From: Ascidia mentula
Taxonomy: Eukaryota; Chordata; Ascidiacea; Phlebobranchia; Ascidiidae
Length of the DNA: 64,000 nt
NCBI GenBank assembly: GCA_947561715.1
Contig: OX387204.1
Span: forward strand, 7,259,001 to 7,323,000
Direction: 5' to 3'
Positions 9,704 to 21,660 of the stretch are shown in pieces (position 1 is the stretch's first letter; the number at the start of each line of letters is the position of its first letter). The position numbers and the translations under genes were made by a program. A model generated the notes under the pieces. The model made no database searches and was not told the origin of the DNA. It was given only the letters and a program-made list of their open reading frames with translations.

Positions 9704-12151
9704 TTTGTAGCGTTTATATCCCTTCGTCTAGTCATACAAGTTTTTGAAACAAGTGTCCTGTCCTTTTGATATCGGTGACGGTCAGTTTTTCTGGCTGTTA
9801 CGGAATGCTTTCAGATTAGTTACAAATCCATGATTTTATGCATCTGAAATATTCAGAGTCAAACGAGAAATTTCACTACACACAATGCTTTGGCAATACT
9901 CATTGTTAATTCAGAGTTGTATTTACTGTGTCAGAGCAAGCTGAGGCCAGCAACTAGCTGAACTTTGAGTCTAGATAAGGTACGATCAACCGCTGCCTTA
10001 CACAAACATAAACCTGTTTGCGTAATGCCGCGGGACGAATTTAAGAGCACACACCCACACAAGTTCACGTCGATAATAATTAACGTTTTTTTGAATTCGG
10101 ATCATTTTTGTCGGCAAAACAATTGTTTAAGGTTTGGTGAATACGTGGCCCTATGTGCCCACGTCACCCACAGCCAATAAAAATGATATTTGGATTTTGC
10201 GCAAAAATTCCAATTTGAACCCTTGTTTTTTGTAAAAATGTTAATGAGATAATATTTCCATTTGCCCCCCCCATCTACACGAAGATTTTGCTGTGTCCGA
10301 TTCTCGCTGGTAAACAAACACAGGCTATCTTGGAAATAAAATAGGTTTAGTCCTTCTTGGTGTATGCTTTATTGTTGCCAAGCGTGTGCATACGTGTCAT
10401 CTATAATCAGTTTGGTGTAAACCATCGCAATTTGCATTTTTCAAGCACAAACCAACATATCTAACGAAACTAAATTTCCGGAATTGTGCACAGGCTGCAT
10501 ATACTCAACCAATATGACCAGAAATAACAGTTGGATAAATAATGTTTAGCCTTATTATGTGATTATATGGACAAAAACAAGAACGGGGAAAGACTGATAA
10601 AACAGGAATTCATGTCCAGCAATAATGTCACTCTACACTATATACAAGCCCTAACTCTCGACATCAATAACTTGCCCTTTAGCTAACCGTGGCCACACCG
10701 TCACTAAAGTGAATGGGCTTCTGAATAACCTCCACACTATTCTGTTGGGGTTCGGGATTTTGAACGACTTCGGCTTGCTGAGATGGTTTGTCGTTGTCGT
10801 CGTTTGGACTGTAGCAGAGGTTCATAAATCTGCACGTCACGTAGAAACAGTAGCATGGGGTGCACCAGAAAGCACAACACATGTGCATAATCATTATGTC
10901 TGGTAAAATAATAGTTGTGTTAGTTTCACTTGTGTTCACGTTAGTTAAAGCGCGACTATTGCTACGATCTGTTTGAGGACGATATGTTAGTTGTGCAATA
11001 GAGAAAACTGACCAAAGAAAATTTAAACACACTTAGTATATAATATGGTCACAATTAGGACCGTCATCATATAAAAGCCACTCTCCTCAGGTCCCAAGTG
11101 GTAATACTGAAAAGTTCATAGTGATAAAAAAACAATTAAGTAACCAAACCATTTCATTACATTATCTATGTAGGGAACCGATTCACTCGAGACAGCCAAG
11201 ACTGCAATTATCTATCACGGTGACAGAATATTATAGAAGAAGGTAATAGTGACCAAAACTGTATCCTTGGTTTGCACTCACCTTCGACTTCATCCCTCGA
11301 TGTCATGATGAAATTTCTCAAAACAAATTAATGCTAAACTGTGCAAGAAATGTGTTGCTGTTAGGAGCAAAGTGCTGGAGCGATATTGTGTTAAAGTTTA
11401 TGACGATGCAATAATATTCTGGTACTTAACTTTCCTGGGGGCAGAAGCACGAAAACATGCTTGCGCAGGACTTAGCACTACGCTTCCTATAGTAATTTCC
11501 GTTCTCGCAACCTCGTGCAGATTATTGTTCGAGAAACAACCTAAGAAGTCCTGCAATGTTGATTAAGTCAATTCGCGATACCTAGGTTTCCCTTCTCGGA
11601 TCACTTACAAGTTAGTGATGGTCTACAGCTGTTGCTTCTTTGTCCAAATTGGTCACACAATACCTTCCCAGAGTCAGTGGGTTTTTTTTCTCGCTGATGT
11701 GTTATCGTGTAACACAAGACCTTTCCATTATTAAAAACAACTCGTCTGTAGAGCAAAGAGCTAGTTTACAAACCAACGCTAATAAATGCTCGAAGTTAGT
11801 CGCCGCAGCTAACAGTGCAATTAGCAAAAAGGTTGATAAGATGAAATGTTATAAACATAAGGAGTCACGCGAATAGGAATAAAATTGAAACATCGAGACC
11901 AATATTATTTCTTGTAAAGCCTTTCTGGAAATAAATCTGTTCAATGTAATCACTTTTTACTTGTGGTTTCTTGGTGAAAACGTGATAACAATTTTTGTTT
12001 TGTACGGCTTCTGATAATGAGATAATGCCAAAATAAATATTGCCATTTGCCTGCGTTTTAATGTAAACCCTGATTGACATTTTGGTAAATAGCATATCTG
12101 AGAAATAGAATACGTTTTCTTGGAAGGTAAGCACTTCTTAACATCTCACTA
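9280..12151. repeat. Tandem segmental duplication, left copy
   Basis: About 2.87 kb, near-identical to 12229-14960. Matching landmarks are ATATCAGCAGTGTCGGTGC (9281 and 12230) and AACATCTCACTAA at the right ends. The left border cuts through exon 2 of array gene 5, so only the left copy has the complete gene. Confidence 0.92.
10679..11306 (-). CDS. Two-exon Cys-rich membrane protein, VATVS tail cut short (array gene 6)
   Basis: Unrecognised protein of 81 residues. Exon 1 is 11306-11282 (MTSRDEVE plus one base; donor GTGAGT). Exon 2 is 10899-10679, with acceptor ATTATTTTACCAG. The membrane segment is Cys- and aromatic-rich (CCAFWCTPCYCFYVTC, about residues 15-30), followed by an Asp/Asn-rich linker and a Gln-rich region. 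It ends SDGVATVS at TAA. Paralogues continue ERVQVIGVER; here the Glu codon reads TAA, and two bases are missing a little further on, so the last ten residues are lost. This is the first gene of the VATVS-tailed subfamily in the array. Truncation may or may not abolish function. Confidence 0.68.
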
Positions 12152-12192
12152 AATATACTAAATATATGCACCGGGCAGTGAAAAAATATACC

Positions 12193-12653
12193 CTAAAAAT
12201 ATAGGGTACAGCAAAAAATAGCCGCTATGATATCAGCAGTGTCGGTGCACTCAGTGTTGTACTGTCGTTCCGATTCAAAGCATATTTGTATAACGAGCAT
12301 ACTTAGGTAGCACAGAAACAACACAGGAAACAACACGATCATGAATGGTAGCACGAATATGATGTTGCAACAGGTCGTGGCTATATCACTGCTCCTGTCT
12401 GCAAAATACAAGGTGTTTATTACCAAAATATGAGTATTCAAAGGAAACAATGCATATGGGCTATGCAGTGTTTGTGTTCTATCTTTAAGTTGTCACATTT
12501 TAGGTCTGACACGTAAGTACGCAACATTATACAGTATTAACGATTCGGGTTGTTCATAGGTGCTATACACTATATCGCACGAAAGACATTTGTCTGAAAT
12601 GAGTTCAAGTCTTAACAATAAAAGAACATACTGTAAATCCTCGCGGTTTCCAT
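12193..12653 (-). pseudogene. Duplicate of array gene 5, PY tail lost
   Basis: Exon 1 (12653-12632, METARIY plus one base; donor GTATGT) and the start of exon 2 (12398 downward) match array gene 5 almost base for base through the Cys pair and hydrophobic segment. The duplication border replaces the sequence after DTADII with an unrelated tail (AAIFCCTLYF). Both PPPY motifs are absent, so any WW-domain binding would be lost. The reading frame stays open for 75 residues, so a short membrane peptide could still be made, but I regard it as a truncated copy. Confidence 0.7.
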
Positions 12654-14960
12654 TTTGTAGCGTTTATATCCCTTCGTCTAGTCATACAAGTTTTTGAAAC
12701 AAGTGTCCTGTCCTTTTGATATCGGTGACGGTCAGTTTTTCTGGCTGAGTTGTATTTACTGTGTCAGAGCAAACTGAGGCCAGCAACTAGCTGAACTTTG
12801 AGTCTAGATAAGGTAAGATCAACCGCTGCCTTACACAAACATAAACCTGTTTGCGTAATGCCGTGGGACGAATTTAAGAGCACACACCCACACAAGTTCA
12901 CGTCGATAATAATTAACGTTTTTTTGAATTCGGATCATTTTTGTCGGTAAAACAATTGTTTAAGGTTTGGTGAATACGTGGCCCTATGTGCCCACGTCAC
13001 TCACAGCCAATATAAATGAAATTTGAATTTTGCGTAAAAATTCCAATTTGGCCCCTTGTTTTTGTAAAAATATTATTGAGACAATGTCAAAAATAATATT
13101 TCCATTTTCCCCCCCTTCACACGGTGCAAGATTTTGCTGTGTCCGATTCTTGCTGGTAAATAAACACAGGCCATCTTGAAAATAAAATAGGTTTAGGGTT
13201 AGCCCTTCTTGATGTATGCTTTATTGTTTCGAGCAAAACGTGTCATCCATAATCAGCTCGGTGTAAACCATCGCAATTTACATTTTTCAAGCACAAACCA
13301 ACATATCTAACGAAACTAAATTTCCGGAATTGTGCACAGGCTGCATATACTCAACCAATTTGGCTAGAAATAAAAGTTGGAAAAATAATGTTTAGCCTTA
13401 TCCTGTGATTATATGGACAAAAACAAGAACGAGGAAAGACTGGTAAAACAGGAATTCATGTCCAGCAATAATGTCACTCTACACTATATACAAGCCCTAA
13501 CTCTCGACGTCAATAACTTGCCCTTTAGCTAACCGTGGCTACACCGTCACTGAAGTGAATGGTCTTTTGAACGACTTCGGCTTGCTGAGATGGTTCGTCG
13601 TTGTCGTCGTTTGGACTGGAGCAGTATTTCCCAATTCTGTACACCACGTAGAGAAGGTACAAGGGAGTGAGCAAGAAAAAAAAACAGATGTGGCACATCA
13701 CGATTCCTGGTAAAATAATAGTTGTGTTATTTGCACATGTGTTCACGTTAGTTAAAGCGCGACTATTGCTACGATCTGCTTGAGGACGATATGTTAGTTG
13801 TGCAATAGAGAAAACTGACCAAAGAAAGTTTAAACACACTTAGTATATAATATGGTCACAATTAGGACCGTCATCATATAAAAGCCACTCTCCTCAGGTC
13901 CCAAGTGGTAATACTGAAAAAGTCATAGTGATATAAAAACAATTAAGTAACCAAACCATTTCATTACATTATCTATGTAGGGAACCGATTCACTCGAGAC
14001 AGCCAAGACTGCAATTATCTATCACGGTGACAGAATATTATAGAAGAAGGTAATAGTGACCAAAACTGTATCCTTGGTTTGCACTCACCTTCAACTTCAT
14101 CCTTCGATGTCATGATGAAATTTCTCAAAACAAATTAATGCTAAACTGTGCAAGAAATGTGTTGCTGTTAGGAGCAAAGTGCTGGAGCGATATTGTGTTA
14201 AAGTTTATGACGATGCAATAATATTCTGGTACTTAACTTTCCTGGGGGCAGAAGCACGAAAACATGCTTGCGCAGGACTTAGCACTACGCTTCCTATAGT
14301 AATTTCCGTTCTCGCAACCTTGTGCAGATTATTGTTCGAGAAACAACCTAAGAAGTCCTGCAATGTTGATTAAGTCAATTGGCGATACCTAGGTTTCCCT
14401 TCTCGGATCACTTACAAGTTAGTGATGGGCTACAGCTGTTGCTTCTTTGTGTAAGGTTGGTCACACAATACCTTCCCAGAGTCAGTGGGGTTTTTTCTCG
14501 ATGATGTGTTATCGTGTAACACAAGACCTTTCCATTATTAAAAACAACTCGTCTGTAGAGCAAAGAGCTAGTTTACAAACCAACGCTAATAAATGCTCGA
14601 AGTTAGTCGCCGCAGCTAACAGCGCAATTAGCAAATAAGTTGACAAGATGAAATGTTATAAGCATAAGGAGTCACGCGAATAGGAATAAAATTGAAACAT
14701 CGAGACCAATATTATTGCTTGTAAAGCCTTTCTGGAAATAAATCTGTTCAATGTAAGCACTTTTTACTTGTGGTTTCTTGGTGAAAACGTGATAACAATT
14801 TTTGTTTTGTACGACTTCTGCTAAGCAGATAATGCCAAAATAAATATTGCCATTTGCCTGCGTTATAATGTATACCCCGATTGGCATTTTGGTAAATAGT
14901 ATATCTGAGAAATAGAATACGTTTTCTTGGAAGGTAAGCGCTTCTTAACATCTCACTAAC
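12229..14960. repeat. Tandem segmental duplication, right copy
   Basis: Copy of 9280-12151, shorter mainly because a stretch near 12745 is missing. The 77 bp between the copies contains ACCCTAAAAATATAGGGT, a short palindrome. Differences are few, so the duplication is recent compared with the age of the family. Confidence 0.92.
13525..14113 (-). CDS. Duplicate of array gene 6 with a divergent membrane segment
   Basis: Unrecognised protein of 68 residues. Exon 1 is 14113-14089 (MTSKDEVE plus one base; donor GTGAGT). Exon 2 is 13706-13525, with acceptor ATTATTTTACCAG. The membrane segment reads CHICFFFLLTPLYLLYVVYRI, clearly different from CCAFWCTPCYCFYVTC in the left copy, although flanking DNA is almost identical. 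The Gln-rich linker is also shorter. It ends at VATVS with the same TAA and the same two-base loss, so the truncated tail predates the duplication. The local divergence of the membrane segment suggests gene conversion from another paralogue or selection on that part. Confidence 0.68.
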
Positions 14961-15115
14961 ATAGCAAAAACGAAAGACTTATAACTGACTAATAAGTTTT
15001 CGAGAGATTTTCTGTCACAGTTTTCGGTTTCATTGATTATTCGTTGAAAAACTACACAACATAAATTCGAGTATAAGAACAAAACTGTACTTTATTTTTG
15101 CACTGTAGGCAAGTC

Positions 15116-15943
15116 TTAACGCTCGACACCAATGACTTGCACCCTTTCGCTAACAACAGCTACACCGTCTTGAACATGAACTTGCTTTGAAACAACAGCC
15201 ACAACTTCCTGTTGTCGGGGTCGGGGTTGGGGTTGGTACTGGGCCACTTGCTGCGACGGTCGAGAAGTATTTTTGTCGTCATTACCACAGCACTTGGACA
15301 CACATATGTACATCAAGTAGATAAGATAGAAGGGAAAGCATACAAGGCAGCATACGATGTGGCACGCGAGGGTTTCTAATAAACAAAAGCAGTTTGTGTT
15401 TTCTACTTGAGTTCACAATCACGACTATTTCTACAGCATGCCCGAAAGTTCAATTGGGGATTAGGGCCGTGGTCGAGGCCGTGCCCAACCTTTTATATGT
15501 GTTGCGGGCCAGTTTTGTAAGGAGAAAGATTTTGCGGGCCACTAAGGTTTTCAAAAAATCAAATACGAAACAATCCTTTGATTTTTTAAAACATCACAGT
15601 TTATACGTTATCATTTTGCAGATGTTTGCATTTTAACTATGTAAAGAACTGTTATATACGTATGTATTTAAAGTTCTGGCAATATTCCTAATGTACATTT
15701 AAACCTTACTCAAATAACAGTAAATTGACGCCAATTGAGATCCAAATCGTATAGAGTTTAAATTTTTAAAGCCGTATACAAATAATTCAGTAAAAACTTA
15801 ATTTTCTGTATAGGAAGACGCAGGTACGCAATAACCTATCCTGGCCACATAATGCTAATCATCAAAAGGTGTAAATATATTTGTGGCCATTACTGCAATA
15901 TTGCTTGCTACTACTCACCATTGTCATCATCATCGGATCCCAT
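15116..15943 (-). CDS. Two-exon Cys-rich membrane protein with full VATVS tail (array gene 7)
   Basis: Unrecognised protein of 94 residues. Exon 1 is 15943-15919 (MGSDDDDN plus one base; donor GTGAGT). Exon 2 is 15375-15116, with acceptor GCTTTTGTTTATTAG. The membrane segment (ACHIVCCLVCFPFYLIYLMY, about residues 12-31) is followed by VSKCCGNDD, a Pro/Gln-rich linker (QPQPRPRQQ) and the tail VAVVSKQVHVQDGVAVVSERVQVIGVER. The alternating Val/Ile tail looks like a beta-strand repeat and is the hallmark of this subfamily. MGS at the N-terminus is compatible with myristoylation, and the Cys cluster with palmitoylation. The intron includes a hAT-like repeat at about 15465-15550. Confidence 0.75.
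15465..15550. mobile_element. hAT-like DNA transposon end (non-autonomous)
   Basis: GGCCGTGCCCAACCTTTTAT followed by TGCGGGCCAG and a second TTTTGCGGGCCACTAAGG resembles the end sequences of hAT-type MITEs. It lies inside the intron of array gene 7. No transposase is present. Confidence 0.45.
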
Positions 15944-16944
15944 GATTAATGTTCTAACAAATGCTACGAACAAAAGTAATTCGGCTTGGAAAGACTTAAC
16001 TTTTCCACTATTAGCGCAATTCCTGCAGCCAAGCGTCCTTTGGAATGTTGATCTACTCAATTCGTTGCGCTGGGTTTCCAATCTTGGATCATTTACATGT
16101 TACTTTTGCAGAGACAATAAGATTCTGGTGTTAGCAACAATAGCAGATAGGCTCTTCTTGTTTCATGATTGATCACACAAAACACCAGACAGTGAAGGGT
16201 TTTTCCACAAGACAAACAAATCAAAAGACATGTCTTTTACATTCCGAACAGCTCTGACAAACAAAACTTTTAATGAACAAACGCAAATAAATACTTTCTT
16301 CACCTTGAAGTATTTTTCTTTCTGTTTCCAGTGTTTTGCAATACGCGACTTGTTTCGGTTTTAAAGTAACTACAGTTTCTTTTCGATACGGTTGCCGTGT
16401 ATTTTGTCATCGTGAGGCCAATCATAAACTTCTTCTCTTGACCAGGAAATCGTGAAAGTGCTTACTGGGAAGAATGGTTCCATGAAGACAAAGCACGCAC
16501 AAGTTTGTTTACACAACACCAATGTTTTATTTTCAACTCACAAACTACAGTTCCAACAGGTGTTGGTAATTGTGCTCAATCACACAAAAACAATTCATAA
16601 GGGAAGCGAACTTGGGATCTTCTGCACGACCACCACGTGAACCCGATTATCGTCTTGCGTTACCACGGCAAGTTGTATACGCGACCAATATTGGTGGGAA
16701 TAAAAAAAAACACCATCAGTTTGCACACGGGCACCCGAATATGTGTCAACAAGCATGATTAATATCAGCAGTTCACTACAGTGGGCATGCCGCAGCCTGC
16801 AATAATAGTGTTGAAATCTTTGGCATTAATATATGGCGTGAGGACATAACAAATTTTTTTGTAACACTGTACATAATATATACACATACTACACAAACGC
16901 CAATTATAACACTATCATGTATCATTCTCCACCATAACAAAGAC
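15944..16944. other. Intergenic between array genes 7 and 8
   Basis: About 1 kb with no supported gene. Upstream DNA of gene 7 (around 16000-16100, CAAGCGTCCTTTGG, GATCATTTACATGTTA) is shared in part with upstream DNA of genes 6 and 8, consistent with copies of one promoter-containing unit. Confidence 0.45.
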
Positions 16945-17571
16945 TTAACGCCCGGCTCCAATAACCTGGACCCTTTCGCTGACAGTAGCTACATCGCCAA
17001 GAATTTGAACTTGCTTGTGAACAATAGCCAGCACGAAACTCGGTTCGGATTCGGGTCGTTCCGGCGGCGTGGCTTCGTCGTCGTCTCCGTTGCAGCAGCA
17101 TAGCATACAGCATATATATATCCAGTAAATAAAGTAGAAAGGGAAGCAGAAAAGACAACATACGATGTGACACGCGACGGTTCCTAACAAAAAAGAGCGG
17201 AATAAGTTTAAACATGACTATTCCTACCATTGCCATATCTGGATAGTTGGGTACAAAGTCAGTTCCATCATATATTAGATATGCAATATTTCGCGTAAAT
17301 TTGGTAACAACATGTTGATCAGCACCGCCATCACGCTCCATGGACCAATGGAAGCGGAGCCCATGATCGATAGTTCACAGAAAAAAAGTTGGAAAAAGTT
17401 ATAAGACAGTAGCTGATTTTCTGTGTGGAAAACTACTTATGTATGAAAGACCATGGACGCAACTATCTTTCACGGTAGCAGAGTGTTGGTCATTTAAAAG
17501 TGTCAACGTAACGTTTAAGTGACCAAAACTGTCATCTAGTACTTACCTGACCCGTTGTCTTCAGATTCCAT
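16945..17571 (-). CDS. Two-exon Cys-rich membrane protein with VATVS tail (array gene 8)
   Basis: Unrecognised protein of 87 residues. Exon 1 is 17571-17547 (MESEDNGS plus one base; donor GTAAGT). Exon 2 is 17183-16945, with acceptor CTCTTTTTTGTTAG. The membrane segment (ACHIVCCLFCFPFYFIYWIY, about residues 12-31) runs into ICCMLCCCNGDDDE, giving eight Cys within about 25 residues, then a Pro/Glu linker (PPERPESEP). The tail is VLAIVHKQVQILGDVATVSERVQVIGAGR. The closest relatives are gene 7 and the gene at 59.3 kb (same CHI-CCLFC-PFY pattern). It is the last gene of the left half of the array; the right half resumes at 39.4 kb. Confidence 0.75.
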
Positions 17572-17980
17572 AACGAAGCTTTCTCAAAAGGTTTTGCGAA
17601 GTTAATTTATTGTTTGACAAAAGAACCTAAACAGTCCTGCAGTAGCTACATCAGCGTCCTTCAGAATGTTTAACAACCTATGTTCACTATATCCAGGTTT
17701 TCGAATTAGGATCATTTACATGTTAGTTTTGTATAGCGACGCTAGTGTCGTTGTTTCTGTATTACAAGGCGGGTGCTTCTTTGTCTGAGATTCAACACAC
17801 GAAACATCCAGGTAGTAAAAGAGTGTTTTACCCACCATTTGCCAGCGTGTAACACGAGACGTTTTCACTAAGGCTAACCAGCTTAGCATCGGGACAAGCA
17901 ATTGTCAATCGACTTTTTTTACGTGGTCTTTTTTCAAGTAGTTCCGCCGACTATGACCTTTTTTTGTGTTAAAAAGCAAT
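17572..17980. other. Upstream region of array gene 8
   Basis: No gene is seen. Sequence at 17620-17800 resembles the upstream DNA of genes 6 and 7, again pointing to a duplicated gene-plus-promoter unit. Confidence 0.4.
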
Positions 17981-18640
17981 TTTTACGGGAATGAAAAGAG
18001 AAAAGAAATGTATGTTAGTTAAAACGACTAGCCACGCTTTGAACTGAAGGTGGTTGTCACAAAATATGCTCCATTATCACAGAATTTTTTTTAGGATAGT
18101 GCTAATGAATACAATCGCGTTTATGTGACGGCATATCACTCATTACGGCGTTGGTAATCCCCACGACAAAAATGTGGACGCGTGGCAAGTTGTGTGCTTG
18201 TCTTGTGGCAAGTTGTGTGCTGTTGTAAACCACTACGCAGGAATAACAGGTGAGTTCCCGTATTGCTCAGTCGGTATAGAGCTGTATTCCGGAATAACCA
18301 GGATGGTGAGATTAAACTTCACCGTAGATTTTTGACTATCGGGACAGATTAAATTATGTGTGTATAGCTTTGACAAGCCAAAGTCTGCAAAACGCTGACA
18401 GTTTGATTGTTAAAATCCGCGTGGTGTACAATTTTGTATTTCTATGTAAACGTTGTATTCGGAATGTAGCAATTAGATTAAGCATGGATAACCCTCCTTT
18501 ATGTGAAACTCCATTTTACTGTTCGTGCTCAGGGAGGGTAAGTAGTTACAAATTTTACTTTTTCAGGCTATAACAGTTATTTTTTTTAGTACTGAGGGCT
18601 GTTGTCGTCATGTAAGTGCTGCAATGTATGCATTCCATAG
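17981..18640. repeat. Dispersed repeat with tRNA-like boxes and a possible mini-exon (left copy)
   Basis: Closely related to 42495-43290. Shared parts are AGAGAAAAGAAATGTATGTT, a GTGACG...ACGGCGTTGGT block, and TTGCTCAGTCGGTATAGAGC followed about 50 bp later by GGTGAGATTAAACTTCACC. The last two resemble the A and B boxes of a tRNA-derived SINE. Further on, both copies contain a short open exon: ATG GAT ... TCAGGGAGG then GTAAGT (18484-18538; MDNPPLCETPFYCSCSGR). Partial copies of the first block occur near 49.08, 49.39, 54.65, 54.93 and 58.05 kb. Confidence 0.6.
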
Positions 18641-19199
18641 GCTTGTAAATAACTCTGAGGGTCTCAAAGATATTTAACATTGTCTCGATGGCCTAAACGG
18701 TTATTGAGTCTCTTTGATGGTTAAACCTGCTTCTGCCCCGTTCTATAAAGCATCCAGAACCAAGATCTCTTCCCGAATAATTGTATTCATTTCTGTTATC
18801 TTCTTCATTACGACGGTACATTACAGCTTTCAATACAACGTTGATAGGATGCCAACAAATAGAATGGCAGCAAATAGAATGAATTTACCGGTCTAAACTG
18901 GGCTCTTTAACGCTCTCCATTATGAGAGCTGATTGGTCAATAATGTCACGTGATATCATGAGGCGCTTGAAGTAATATATTGCAGGAACATAAAATACAG
19001 TACACATCAAGATTATCTGTGGGAGCGGATATAGATGATTCACGCGTGCTGTACTAGCAGTCGCTTGTTCACACATTCTGTTGCACACTAGCTGAAGGAG
19101 TTGATCCTCCTTGTATTATCTGGGACGCATTAAAATGGTTAGTTTAATACAAGAGTTTGTATCTTGTGATAATATTTTATGTGGTAAACAGGATATTGA

Positions 19200-21277
19200 A
19201 TGACTCACTTTACTCGAGAACATTCGATGAATTTATCATATGGGTCAATGCGACTACATGACCAAGCTCCAGTTCTTACGACACTCGCTAAAGCCAAACC
19301 CAAGCTTGCTCAAACGATTATAAAAGTCGCTGATCGTGAATTAATCCAGTGCATTTGCGAATGTGCATACAACGTTTTGAAGGGAAACGTAACATTGACA
19401 CCCACGGAACGAGCCAAACTTTGCAGATATAAAAACGACATCCGTGAACTCCTGCAAAAAAAACGTCAGATTATACAACGTGGAGGATTTTTATCAGTGT
19501 TGTTAGCTCCGTTGATTGGCAGCAAAATACCCGCCGTCACTAGTCTTCTGTCTGGTGGGAAATGAAATGAAAAGTGTTCAAAAATTCGCTTTGGTGGAAC
19601 CTCGTATTTTGAAAAGTCTACAGGGAAACACACCTTCACAAACGACGCCTGTTGAAAACGCATTAACCACACTGGATCGGAAAATGAAGGACATCATAAA
19701 CGAGCCTGGGACGATGGAAGACAAAGTAAAACTTTACAACCAGGCACTTCAACGGTATCAATTTTATAAGGACACCCTTGTGAATAAACCACTTAAGTTT
19801 ACGGTTACCGAAGAAGCCCGAGGAAAAACTGTGACTGGAGAAGTTGAGGAAACAAAGAAAAATGTTGTCTAAAGTCGTGTAATTGATTCTATGCCGAAGA
19901 CGTTCAAATACAAAGCAAAGCGAGTCATGGATATTATCAAGGAAAGTCCAGAAATTGATTTCAACTCGACAGGAGAGCTTTCGGTTAAAGGTGAAGTTGT
20001 CAAGGGAAGTAACATTGAGGATCTGATTCACAATGCTGTGCGACGCCGCGGATCGACGTCAACGACCTCTATCGGATGGACTGATTTCCAGTCGGCATTG
20101 GAAAAAGCAAATGCACCAAAGTCATTGCTTGGGTATACAAATACAAGACCCGCGCCAGGTCAGCGCCCAGTTGGATCTAAACCGCCACCGGTGCAGAATA
20201 GACGATTTGCAAAGCAATGGGTAAATCTGTAAAGTTTTCTGAGGAATATTATTACCCCTTGCAACCAGGAAGTCTCGGGGGCGTGAAGCGCCTCGCCCGT
20301 GCTTTAAAACGAAATAGAGTTGAAGTAAAAGATTGGCTGCGAAAGCAGGACACTTACACACTCCACAAACCTCTACGTCGAAATTTTAAACGTCTTCGTG
20401 TTGTAGTCGGAGGTATTGATTTTCAGTGGCAGGCTGATTTGGTTGATTTGGTGAAACTAAGTCGTTACAACAATGGGTTCAAATACTTACTTACCGTTAT
20501 TGATGTGATTTCAAAGTATGCGTGGGTTGTCCCAATAAAACAAAATACGGGGCCAAGTCTTGTTTGAGCTTTCGACAAAATCTTGCAAGATGGGGACCGC
20601 CAACCGCAGAAATTACAGACAGATCGTGGTAAAGAGTTTGTGAATAAACTTTTTTAGAATTGGTTACAAAATCACGGTATTCAATTTTTTACGACGTACA
20701 ATGACGAAACAAAAGCTTCCATTGTTGAGCGATTTAATCGGACTTTGAAGGAGCGTTTATGGCGGTACTTTACGTATGTCCAGACATCGAAACATATTGA
20801 CGTGCTAGATGATGTAGTGGAAAGCTACAACAACAGCTATCACGCATTCGAACTACTCCCTCGTCCGTGAAACGAGATAATCAGGATACTGTCTGGGAAA
20901 ATTTATACGGCGATATATCGCATCCACCTATGTCCTGCAAGTTTGCAGTGGGTTCCCCACTTAGAGACGCAGTAACCCGTACAAAGTTTAAAAAGGTTTA
21001 CTTACCAAACTGGACGGAAGAAGTGTTTTTTGTAAAATCACGGCGCCAAACCAATCCCCATATCTATTCTCTAGTCGATTATAATCGTGAACCGATAGAA
21101 GGGTCGTTTTATGATGAGGAACTCCAAAGTGTGGAAAAGGACCTTTATAACATTGAGAAGATATTGAAAAAGCGAAAAAGGCTCGGGGTAGAGCAATGGC
21201 TTATGAAATGGGTCGACTACCCCGATAGTTTCAATTCGTGGCTCAACGCAGAGGACGTCGTACATTACAGCGTATAG
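19200..21277 (+). mobile_element. Polinton/Maverick-like fossil: structural-protein-like frames and integrase with chromodomain
   Basis: A degraded element fragment of about 2 kb. In order, it has a frame at 19200-19565 (LIQCICECAYNVLKGNVTLT ... RRKRQ-type basic run, then RGGFLSVLLAPLIG) of the kind found in Polinton and adintovirus-like elements beside the capsid genes; two further frames at 19567-19872 and 19891-20232 of uncertain role; and an integrase region at 20217-21277 with a retroviral-type core and a C-terminal chromodomain (WLMKWVDYPDSFNSW). No polymerase, ATPase or terminal repeats were found. It is broken in several places and is a fossil. It separates array gene 8 from the C1A protease copies. 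Confidence 0.72.
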
Positions 21278-21344
21278 AGTGTCAATGACTTCAGGAGGAG
21301 ATTGGGTGTGGTGTGGGCGAAGTTTGCCTCGTGAAGAAGTTGTT

Positions 21345-21660
21345 TTTTTGTCAAGTGTTTCTCATTTTTGTTGTAGTCATCACCAGTCTTGTAAATTTGA
21401 CGTTGGGACACCCAAACCCGAATCTCTGGACAGCGTTACTGGCAAGTGGGCGGTCGATCGAAATCGTTTGTGGACGACCTCCCATGTCCAAAGTGATAGT
21501 TTTGTCTGACGCTTGTAAAACCTTGTACGGGCCGGTCGCCACAATATTGCCGATTTGTGAAACCAGTGTAAAGTACTTCCAAAGCCTTTTCTAAGAGAGA
21601 GACATCAGTAAAGATTCTGTTTGAGTTGCTGTGGTTGTGTTTATGAGGTCGCCGATCCAT
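21345..21660 (-). mobile_element. Ty3/gypsy pol fragment
   Basis: The reverse strand encodes GPYKVLQASDKTITLDMGGR followed by PQTISIDRP, the C-terminal end of a gypsy-type integrase (compare FVLDISGTRQTVSIDRLKPA in the fossil at 36-38 kb). It is a short, broken remnant lying between the Polinton-like fossil and the C1A pseudogene. Confidence 0.65.

Noticed and set aside
18885-19088. 67-codon minus-strand frame with one hydrophobic segment (IILMCTVFYVPAIYYF)
   Set aside because: Looks superficially like an array gene, but it has no Cys cluster, PPxY or VATVS tail and no phase-1 first exon nearby.
19200-21277. Complete, active Polinton
   Set aside because: No polymerase B, packaging ATPase, major capsid or terminal inverted repeats could be found, and the remaining frames are broken; it is a partial fossil.
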